Part shown: positions 12,904 through 19,253 of the stretch, piece after piece
Position numbering within the stretch: the first letter of the stretch is position 1
Layout: each line of letters begins with the position of its first letter
From: a virus
Virus record (IMG/VR): IMGVR_UViG_3300028156_000008
Coordinates: 1 to 20,173 of that record
Strand: one strand, 5' to 3'
Length of the DNA: 20,173 bases
Notes under the pieces: generated by a model
Databases searched by the model: none
The model's input: the letters and a program-made list of their open reading frames with translations, nothing else
Told to the model about the DNA's origin: nothing
Position numbers and translations under genes: made by a program

Positions 12904-14055
12904 ATGGCTCATTTTAGACATACTTTAGATGTTATAGAAAGGGGTATGACAGGCGGCAATGAAGGCTTGTCACACGGTTTATCCAGAATCAGTTATTTTG
13001 TTCCCGGTGTTCAGAAGGGAAACATCTATTTAATAGGTGGAGTAACTGGTTCTGGTAAAAGTGCCTTAGCTATGGATATGTTTGCTTGTAATCCATATGA
13101 TGACTACCTACTAAGAAGCACTACTTCTCCTGAAAATCCTATTAAGTTAAAAATATTTATTTGGTCATTAGAGATAAGTCCAGAAATATTATTAGCTAAA
13201 ATGATTTGTAGGAAAATGTTTTTGCAACATGGTATACTAACTGATATTAATTATATATTGTCAAGGGGAAAGAATAGAGTATCTGCAGAGATATACGATC
13301 TAGTAAAATCTTACGCACATTATTACGAAGAATTTGAAGATAGAGTTATAATAAACGGGGCAGATAATCCTACTGGAATCCGTAACACTTTATTAGAATA
13401 TTTAAAAGCACACGGAAATATAGAAGAGAAGATTATTACTATAAAAAATAGAAATCATGATACTGGAGAAATAACAGAAAGTAATCGACCTATTTTTGGA
13501 AGGTATAAACCGGATCATGATAATACCTATATTATAGTAATAGTTGATCATGTTAACATATTAAAAAAGGAACAAAGATTTAGTAAGAAAGAAACTGTTG
13601 ATAAATTAATGGAGTATATGATGGACATGTCGAATAAATATAAGATTACTCCAATAATAGTACAACAACTTAACAGGAATATTGAACTAGTAGATAGGAT
13701 GAAAATGTCTTCTATTGAACCTCAAATATCAGACTTTAAGGAAACATCAGATTCAACAGATGCTGCTCATTTCATATTTGGAATGAGTTATCCTCAAAGA
13801 TGGGAAATAGGTTCATATAGAGGTTATGACTTAACCAAATTAGGTAATAGGTTCAGAGGTCTTAAGCTATTAAAGAATCGGGATGGTAATGCAGATGTAC
13901 TTGTAGGTCTTAAATTTTTAGGAGAGATAGGTACATTTAAAGAGTTACCTCCGGGCAAGGAAATGTCTGAGCAAGATTACATTAATATACAATCAATAAC
14001 TAAAAGCTATGACCATAGTATTACCAACAACAGTATCAGAGTCCAAGCTAACTAA
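12904..14055 (+). CDS. dnaB: DnaB-like replicative DNA helicase
   Basis: A RecA-fold hexameric helicase of the DnaB/gp4 type that would unwind the fork 5' to 3'. Motifs: Walker A GGVTGSGKSALA (residues 45-56), H1a IFIWSLEISPEILLAKM, Walker B-like IVIVDHVNIL, sensor TPIIVQQLNRN (H3 with the two Gln) and GNRFRGLKLLKNRDG (H4, with the Arg-Lys pair for inter-subunit contact). The 383 residues contain the C-terminal ATPase; the N-terminal DnaB scaffold domain is missing, as in many phage versions. An in-frame ATG at 12874 would add 10 residues overlapping the previous gene; I prefer 12904, one base after the previous stop. The primase gene follows 1.9 kb on. Confidence 0.85.
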   Translation: MAHFRHTLDVIERGMTGGNEGLSHGLSRISYFVPGVQKGNIYLIGGVTGSGKSALAMDMFACNPYDDYLLRSTTSPENPIKLKIFIWSLEISPEILLAKMICRKMFLQHGILTDINYILSRGKNRVSAEIYDLVKSYAHYYEEFEDRVIINGADNPTGIRNTLLEYLKAHGNIEEKIITIKNRNHDTGEITESNRPIFGRYKPDHDNTYIIVIVDHVNILKKEQRFSKKETVDKLMEYMMDMSNKYKITPIIVQQLNRNIELVDRMKMSSIEPQISDFKETSDSTDAAHFIFGMSYPQRWEIGSYRGYDLTKLGNRFRGLKLLKNRDGNADVLVGLKFLGEIGTFKELPPGKEMSEQDYINIQSITKSYDHSITNNSIRVQAN

Positions 14056-14758
14056 TCCAGATAGCATTATATTATATGGACTCCCAAAATCAGGAAAAAC
14101 GAGTTTTTGCTCTACTCTACCAAATAACTTAATTATTGATCTTGAAAAAGGAAGTAGGCATGTATCTGCTTTAAAATGTGAAGTAGAGAATTTTGCTGAT
14201 CTAACTGAATTAGGTCGTGAAATAATGAAGGCTGGTAGACCTTATAAATATATCACTATTGACACAATCACTAAATTAGAGGAATGGTGTGAAGGTGATG
14301 CTACTGAACTATATATGAAAAGCCCTATTGGCAAAAACTTTAATAGATATGATGAAGGACCAAAAGCTGGTCAACTAAAACCAAACAGTGAATGGACTAG
14401 TGTATTAACATTACCCAAAGGAGCAGGTTATTATTGGCTTCGTTTAAGTTTTAGCACTTGGTTGGATAAGATCAAATTATTGGCACCCTACATCATACTA
14501 ATAGCTCATATCAAGGATGTTTACCTAGAAAAAGCAGGTAAAGAGGTTTCTGTCAAGGACTTAGACCTAACCGGGAAGATAAGAGGTATTAGTTCGTCAA
14601 ATGCTGATGCCATAGGCTATGTATATAGAAGTGGCGACAAAGGTGAAACTTTAAGGATTAACTTTCAATCTAATGATTCAGTGCTTTGTGGAGCGCGTCC
14701 AGAGCATTTAAGAGGACAGGATATGGAAGCTGACTGGAGTAAAATCTTTGTAGAGTAG
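14009..14758 (+). CDS. Sak4-like RecA-fold ATPase (AAA_24 type)
   Basis: A phage nucleotide-binding protein of the AAA_24/Sak4 type, small Rad51-like ATPases used for recombination and single-strand annealing with SSB. Walker A is GLPKSGKT (24-31), a strand NLIIDLEKGSRHV follows (40-52, where the family has an acidic residue), and Walker B is YITIDTITKLEEW (81-93; D85). The later segment PYIILIAHIKD (sensor 1 region) and the beta hairpin DLTGKIRGISSSNADAIGYV fit the family. At 249 residues the length is normal. It overlaps dnaB by 47 bases; a likely SSB gene lies 0.35 kb downstream, its expected partner. Confidence 0.8.
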   Translation: MTIVLPTTVSESKLTNPDSIILYGLPKSGKTSFCSTLPNNLIIDLEKGSRHVSALKCEVENFADLTELGREIMKAGRPYKYITIDTITKLEEWCEGDATELYMKSPIGKNFNRYDEGPKAGQLKPNSEWTSVLTLPKGAGYYWLRLSFSTWLDKIKLLAPYIILIAHIKDVYLEKAGKEVSVKDLDLTGKIRGISSSNADAIGYVYRSGDKGETLRINFQSNDSVLCGARPEHLRGQDMEADWSKIFVE

Positions 14759-14793
14759 TTAATTTAATAATAAATCTTTTAAAACTTAAAAAA

Positions 14794-15033
14794 ATGGAAA
14801 ACGCTGAAAAAATTACAATCACAAGGAGCATGCTTGATAATGCTATGTCACAAGGAATGAAACGTGCAGATATTGCTGCAACATTTGGTCTTAGTCTTAA
14901 TCAGGTTAAGAAGCTTATGGCACAGGCCGGATATCAAAAGAGACGTGCTTCTTATATAAACTTTAACTTTGTTGATGATGCAGTTTCTGGAGTTGCTACA
15001 GAACCAGAACAAGCTGAATCAATCAATTACTAG
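14794..15033 (+). CDS. Helix-turn-helix DNA-binding protein (79 aa)
   Basis: Residues 10-45 form a standard helix-turn-helix: RSMLDNAMSQGMKRADIAAT is the first helix pair, and FGLSLNQVKKLMAQAGY (residues 30-46) gives the turn and the recognition helix. A short basic stretch (QKRRAS) and an acidic Gln/Glu-rich tail follow. It is probably a small regulator, possibly of the adjacent replication genes. The ATG follows an A-rich leader (TTTTAAAACTTAAAAAA) and stands 35 bases after the Sak4-like gene. A short hairpin (CGGAA 15042-15046 with TTCCG 15051-15055) lies just after its stop. Confidence 0.7.
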   Translation: MENAEKITITRSMLDNAMSQGMKRADIAATFGLSLNQVKKLMAQAGYQKRRASYINFNFVDDAVSGVATEPEQAESINY

Positions 15034-15106
15034 TCCTGTTACGGAATACTTTCCGCTACCCAATCATTTGAAGTAAATTTAAGTTTAACTAATTAAACTA
15101 ATTAAT

Positions 15107-15940
15107 ATGGCGATAAAAGGAAATGTTGGAAACGTAGAGGTAGCAAAGGACATAAAACTGTATACAGGAATTGTTGGTGCACAAGTACTAGCTATTAATC
15201 CTAGTTTGGAAGAGATAAACTCGTTTGGTGTAAACTTTCAAAATGCTATAACATATACCGATGTTAATAATGACGGTAATGAAAGAGTAAGGATTGATGT
15301 ATGGTTTAAGTGCACTACACCAGATTCAGATGTAGCTGCTACTAATCCAGGTCTAAAAGACATACAAAATCTTGTTACTAAAGTAAGTTTCTTCCTTTCC
15401 AACAGATTTAAAACTACTAACGAAGGAACTAAACTAGGTTTTATTAACAATTTTGGCCAGAATGCATGGGCTGAAATTATACCAGATGCTACAGAACCTA
15501 ATTTACCTTCTGAATCGTGGTTTAGAACAGAAGGAATACGTCAAGCATATGACGGAGAAGATGTTCTTATCAACTTTATTCGTAATTGGGTAAATGCTGG
15601 TAAGAATGATGAGATGTCTCTTGATAATGTTAAGGATATAATTCTCGGTAAATTTGGAGAATTACAATCACTTGTTCCAACTTATAAGAACAATGTGGTC
15701 AGAATTATGCTTACTGTTGTAGTTAAAGATAATAAATATTATCAATCAGCCTACAATAGATTTTTTGCTCGTTGGAATCATACAAGCCCACTTATCTGGC
15801 GTAAGTATATTCAACAAGATAAGTATAATAAGCCAAAAGGACCGTGGAGTTATGTTTTAACAGAATATAAACCAACGGATATGCCGGTAGTTGAAGAGGT
15901 ACCGGATGAGGAAGTCCAAGCTCAGTCCAATAAATGGTAA
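15107..15940 (+). CDS. Probable single-stranded DNA-binding protein
   Basis: A 277-residue protein that ends in an acidic tail (MPVVEEVPDEEVQAQS) with the bulky final residue W277. In phage SSBs such tails recruit partner replication proteins. The body has beta-strand-like segments (RVRIDVWFKC, residues 59-68; KVSFFLSNRF; NNVVRIMLTVVVKDNKYYQS) as expected of an OB-fold, plus basic and aromatic residues in the C-terminal third. The position between the Sak4-like ATPase and the primase is where crAss-like phages keep their SSB. No clear OB-fold signature can be confirmed by eye. An AT-rich tandem (AACTAATTAAACTAATTAA) precedes its ATG. Confidence 0.55.
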   Translation: MAIKGNVGNVEVAKDIKLYTGIVGAQVLAINPSLEEINSFGVNFQNAITYTDVNNDGNERVRIDVWFKCTTPDSDVAATNPGLKDIQNLVTKVSFFLSNRFKTTNEGTKLGFINNFGQNAWAEIIPDATEPNLPSESWFRTEGIRQAYDGEDVLINFIRNWVNAGKNDEMSLDNVKDIILGKFGELQSLVPTYKNNVVRIMLTVVVKDNKYYQSAYNRFFARWNHTSPLIWRKYIQQDKYNKPKGPWSYVLTEYKPTDMPVVEEVPDEEVQAQSNKW

Positions 15941-15946
15941 TTTACC

Positions 15947-16924
15947 ATGATACAAGGACACTCTCAAATAAGAAAGAGTGATATATTAGCAGTAACTAGT
16001 GAGGAAGAGTTATTCAAGAAGTACTGTAATAATTTTGAATATATCAACGTATCATTTAAGAGTGAACTGAGAGAGGACAAAACCCCCAGTTGCAGGATAG
16101 CTGATCTAGGTAGCGGTTTACGCTATAAAGACTTTGGATCAGCTATACCTGCAACTGATGTTTGGGGCTATGTGATGTTAAAGTTTGGACTAAATTTCCC
16201 AGAAGCACTAGAAAAAATAGCTACTGACTTATATATCACTAGTACTACTGGTATTATAATAGAACCAGTACTACAAAAATCCTATCCTAGACCACCTAGA
16301 AAACATCTTCTTATTAAAAGAAGAGATTGGCTATTATCAGACAAAGAGTTTTGGTATAATAGATATAACATTACAAAAGAATTATTGAATAGTTATTGTG
16401 TTAAACCTATAGATTACTACTGGTTTAATGGTACTGTGTTTAGAGTTCTAAAACATGCCTATTCTTATGATTATTATTGGAATGAAGGAGTCTTCTTAAG
16501 AAAAATATATCAGCCTTATTCACATAAAAATAAATGGATATCTAATGTAGATACCACCATAGTACAAGGCATTGATAATATACCTAAATTAGCTCCGTTA
16601 TTAGTTATATCTTCATCTTTAAAAGACGTGATGTGCTTAAAACTATTAGACTATAATGCTGTCGCTCCTAATAATGAAAGAAGTTGGCTACCAGCTATGG
16701 TTTGGAAAAAGTTTAAAAAGAGGTATAAAAAAATAGTTATACTATTTGATAATGATGAAACAGGTCTAGAATCAGCCTCTAATTTTTCTAAACAATATAG
16801 TATAGATTACAAATATATTCCACTCTCATTTACTAGACAAAATAAGAATATAAGTGATTTTATTTATAATCACTCGTTAAAAGAAGCTAAACTATTAATG
16901 AATAGTTTATTTAATCAGTTATGA
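15947..16924 (+). CDS. DnaG-like primase with Toprim domain
   Basis: A primase that would make RNA primers for the phage fork. Residues 37-90 match the CHC2-type N-terminal domain of DnaG (FKSELREDKTPSCRIA, then YKDFG, DVWGYVMLKFGLNFPEALEK), but the zinc-binding Cys/His set is missing; only C27 and C49 are seen. The Toprim domain starts at LLVISSSLKDVMCL (218-231) and contains LFDNDETG (266-273; D268, D270). The position of the usual catalytic Glu (xxEGxxD) is Ser here (S222-S224), unlike classic DnaG. It may be a divergent active primase with another acid, or need a partner. It begins 6 bases after the SSB gene. Length is 325 residues, with no helicase domain. Confidence 0.8.
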   Translation: MIQGHSQIRKSDILAVTSEEELFKKYCNNFEYINVSFKSELREDKTPSCRIADLGSGLRYKDFGSAIPATDVWGYVMLKFGLNFPEALEKIATDLYITSTTGIIIEPVLQKSYPRPPRKHLLIKRRDWLLSDKEFWYNRYNITKELLNSYCVKPIDYYWFNGTVFRVLKHAYSYDYYWNEGVFLRKIYQPYSHKNKWISNVDTTIVQGIDNIPKLAPLLVISSSLKDVMCLKLLDYNAVAPNNERSWLPAMVWKKFKKRYKKIVILFDNDETGLESASNFSKQYSIDYKYIPLSFTRQNKNISDFIYNHSLKEAKLLMNSLFNQL

Positions 16925-17082
16925 AACGATATCTTATTAAGTTAGAAATAATTAAGCTAAGTACTAATAGAAAATTCACTAGATACGAACTTGTACTAGC
17001 AGAGAGTAAACAACAAGCCGCTAATTTAGCAAAAAATAAGTATTCTAAAAAGGGTACTCGAATTCGATTACTTAATGTTTAA
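16921..17082 (+). CDS. Small basic hypothetical protein (53 aa)
   Basis: Not recognised. A 53-residue, very basic product (KRYLIKLEIIKLSTNRKFTR, then SKQQAANLAKNKYSKKGTRI) with two beta-like strands and one helix, a pattern like small phage proteins that bind RNA or DNA. Its ATG overlaps the primase stop (ATGA), which makes translation likely. It sits just before the ubiquitin-like gene and could belong to either block. The function is unknown. Confidence 0.6.
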   Translation: MKRYLIKLEIIKLSTNRKFTRYELVLAESKQQAANLAKNKYSKKGTRIRLLNV

Positions 17083-17099
17083 TTTAAACCTTTCAAAAC

Positions 17100-17543
17100 A
17101 TGAACGAAAGAAAAATCACTGTTGCCTCAACAAAGGCAAACAAACCTGTGACATTTAAAAGTGCTGCAGCAACATGGGGCGATCTTAAGAATGAGTTAAG
17201 CTCCAACAATGTCGAGTTTAATGATAAGATGAACGCTGTATTGAAAAATACCAGAACTAATCTTGTTCTTGATGACGCTGTATTACCTGAAGAGGATATA
17301 ATTATCTTCTTAATGGCAAAGAAGATGAAGTCAGGTACTGCTAAAAAATCTACAGCTAAAAAGGCTCCGGCAAAGAAGTCCACTGCAAAAAAGCCAGCTA
17401 AGAAAGCTCCAGCCAAATCTGCAACTAAGGTTAAAGCTAAACCTGCTCCTAAAAAGAAGACTGTAGTTAAGAAAGTTTCAAAGGCTGATGAAGCTTTAAT
17501 GAAAGAAGCTACTGAGATGGAGTCTAAGCTTAAAAGAATGTGA
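17100..17543 (+). CDS. Ubiquitin-like protein with H1-like tail
   Basis: Residues 1-79 look like the PRTRC_C type of prokaryotic ubiquitin-like beta-grasp domain: strand RKITVAS (4-10), strand PVTFKSAAATW (16-26), helix GDLKNELSS (27-35), and later strands TNLVLDD (53-59) and EDIIIFLMAKKMKSG (65-79). The order and the KxxKSG-type end match Ubl proteins of PRTRC and phage ubiquitin cassettes. From 80 to about 127 comes a Lys/Ala/Pro repeat (GTAKKSTAKKAPAKKSTAKK) like histone H1 or bacterial HU-tail proteins, followed by a short helix (ADEALMKEATEMESKLKRM). The Ubl is thus fused at its C-terminal end, with no diglycine at the protein terminus. It could bind DNA through the tail. Start 17100 follows TTTCAAAAC. 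Confidence 0.75.
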   Translation: MNERKITVASTKANKPVTFKSAAATWGDLKNELSSNNVEFNDKMNAVLKNTRTNLVLDDAVLPEEDIIIFLMAKKMKSGTAKKSTAKKAPAKKSTAKKPAKKAPAKSATKVKAKPAPKKKTVVKKVSKADEALMKEATEMESKLKRM

Positions 17544-17722
17544 TTATGGACTCCAAAGCCGCTGAAATAGGAGTATGGCTTATCGTTATTGTTATCTTAA
17601 TTACTATAGGAATTATTTTTTATTTTAGGTTCAAAAAGAGTAAATTTAACTCTGAGCCTAAGTTAACAGAAGAAGAGTTACGTCTAATGGAAGAGGCTAA
17701 ATCTTTGGAAGATAGGCTTTAA
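17540..17722 (+). CDS. One-span membrane protein of the Ubl module (60 aa)
   Basis: A 60-residue protein with a membrane segment at about residues 9-28 (IGVWLIVIVILITIGIIFYF), a basic anchor (RFKKSK) that faces the cytoplasm by the positive-inside rule, and a 20-residue acidic tail (KLTEEELRLMEEAKSLEDRL). The tail closely resembles the last 20 residues of the ubiquitin-like protein encoded just before it (LM-x-EA-x-x-[ML]-E-x-[KR]-L in both), so they probably share a binding partner or arose by duplication. The start overlaps the Ubl stop (ATGA; an in-frame ATG at 17546 is an alternative), showing tight coupling. No known family is visible. Confidence 0.7.
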   Translation: MIMDSKAAEIGVWLIVIVILITIGIIFYFRFKKSKFNSEPKLTEEELRLMEEAKSLEDRL

Positions 17723-17748
17723 AATAATCAGTTCTTCCAATAATATAG

Positions 17749-17781
17749 AGAAGGGGTAGGTACATACTTACCCTTTCTTTT
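17749..17781 (+). terminator. Intrinsic terminator within the Ubl module
   Basis: AGAAGGGGTAGGT (17749-17761) pairs with ACTTACCCTTTCT (17766-17778) over 13 pairs (two G.U) with an ACAT loop and four T at 17778-17781. It separates the Ubl and membrane genes from the E2-like gene, so the two halves may be expressed at different levels or the stem may be partly read through. Confidence 0.8.
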
Positions 17782-17795
17782 AAAATTCTAGTATA

Positions 17796-19253
17796 ATGAG
17801 CCAAGAAATAGAACGAGAAGCAGAATTTGATCAGAGTGAATATGAAATGCTTGAGAATATGCTGTTAGCAAATAAGATACATGATGAAGTTATAACAGAA
17901 GTTAAAACTGAGATTAAAGAAATAGTATCTGCTAAACCTATTATTAATCATTATAAAAGGTTTAAATTTGATGAAGCAGCAGTAACTCCTGATACCAATA
18001 GAATTTTAATTGATTTTTGTACGCATTTAGATAAGTTAGGTGAATTAAATTATTTACCAAATGAAAAACATATTATAAACTACATACAATTTTTACAAAG
18101 TGCTTTAAGTTTAGATTCTATCTATTATAGTACAATGATGAAAACTTTAGCAATGTTTATGATTGTTTTTGACACTTATTATAAAGATAGATGGGATTTA
18201 ATAACTCTAGATTCGTATAATAGAATAGGTATAGCAGCTTATTATCCCGAATTTGTAATAGAAGATAGTGACGGTGAAACACATACTATAAAAGATTTAT
18301 ACGGCATATATAAGTTTTCTGGATCTACTTATACTGAATTAGAGATATTATATACTAGAATTACTATAACAGAAGAAGAAGCATCATCTAATTACTTCTT
18401 TTCTCATGGCAATTTTCCTAGTAACAGAATGATGAATGGAGGATATTATGGTAAAGTATGTGCTGGTTCTGGAGAAATAAAGACTATGATGGGACAAGTT
18501 CCTTCTCTAACAAGTCAAGATAGTCTTACTATAGAATTTGTTACACTTCTGGCTTTACAGTTAGAAGAGTTTTTTAAGTATGAGTACATCCCCGGCAGCC
18601 CTATGAAGAATATTCAAGCAATTGGATTTGGTGGACATTTTTCAGTACCTAATTTATTAGAAAACCATTTTCTAAAAGAATTTGTAGATAAAATTAGTTT
18701 AATACCCGGAATAGCAGTTAAAAATTCTTATTTTGGGCTTATATCATATTTACCTAATATAAATAAAGAGTTATTTGCTAGGTTAATAGAATTTACGTAT
18801 GTACCTAAATGTTTTTTAGATACTAATGATAATAGTTATTTTAATTCAAGTAATCCTATAATAGCAAATAATTCTGATGCTTTTAGATTTAAAGGTAATT
18901 TAATGATTATTTTTAGAGAAGAACAGAAGTATTTAAAAATAATAAAAGAGGAATCTAAACAAGTTGTAATACTTACTCAAACAATTCATCCTGCAACTTT
19001 ACGTTTAATACATGATCTAATTAACAAATTGTTATTTATACATTCAATACGAAATTCTTATGACAAAAAACCAGTCAAAAAACGAAAAGCGAAATTGGGC
19101 ACTGAACAGACCAGTAATCTCTTCAGAAGAAGGAGAGCAGTTACTCTTAACTCACAAAGCATTGTCAGGGAGAACCCCACAAGCGGGACAATATCCATTT
19201 CAGGACAAGACTACGTATTCCAAACCCAAACTGTCTCCGCCAGTACGACATAA
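17796..19253 (+). CDS. Candidate E2-like (PRTRC_B/Prok-E2-type) protein
   Basis: A 485-residue protein that I place tentatively with the Prok-E2-type proteins (PRTRC protein B), which act like ubiquitin-conjugating enzymes. The region 190-300 holds the pattern: a strand (TRITITEEEA), FFSHGNFPSN (H204), a Gly-rich turn, then YYGKVCAGSGEI with C222 as candidate active-site Cys (compare G-x-VC-x-G in PRTRC_B), and a later helix-rich stretch (IEFVTLLALQLEEFF). Before it is a helical, acidic N-terminus (1-60) with a possible coiled coil; after it is an unmatched 170-residue part and a basic Ser/Thr-rich tail (KKRKAKLGTEQ, FRRRRAV). The last 194 bases are shared with the JAMM gene in another frame. 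Function is inferred from partner genes. Confidence 0.5.
   Translation: MSQEIEREAEFDQSEYEMLENMLLANKIHDEVITEVKTEIKEIVSAKPIINHYKRFKFDEAAVTPDTNRILIDFCTHLDKLGELNYLPNEKHIINYIQFLQSALSLDSIYYSTMMKTLAMFMIVFDTYYKDRWDLITLDSYNRIGIAAYYPEFVIEDSDGETHTIKDLYGIYKFSGSTYTELEILYTRITITEEEASSNYFFSHGNFPSNRMMNGGYYGKVCAGSGEIKTMMGQVPSLTSQDSLTIEFVTLLALQLEEFFKYEYIPGSPMKNIQAIGFGGHFSVPNLLENHFLKEFVDKISLIPGIAVKNSYFGLISYLPNINKELFARLIEFTYVPKCFLDTNDNSYFNSSNPIIANNSDAFRFKGNLMIIFREEQKYLKIIKEESKQVVILTQTIHPATLRLIHDLINKLLFIHSIRNSYDKKPVKKRKAKLGTEQTSNLFRRRRAVTLNSQSIVRENPTSGTISISGQDYVFQTQTVSASTT

Noticed and set aside
17093-17416. 107-residue open frame on the minus strand
   Set aside because: It is the mirror of the Lys/Ala repeat of the Ubl gene, giving a Phe/Ala-rich artefact. 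All other minus-strand frames are likewise shadows of + strand genes.
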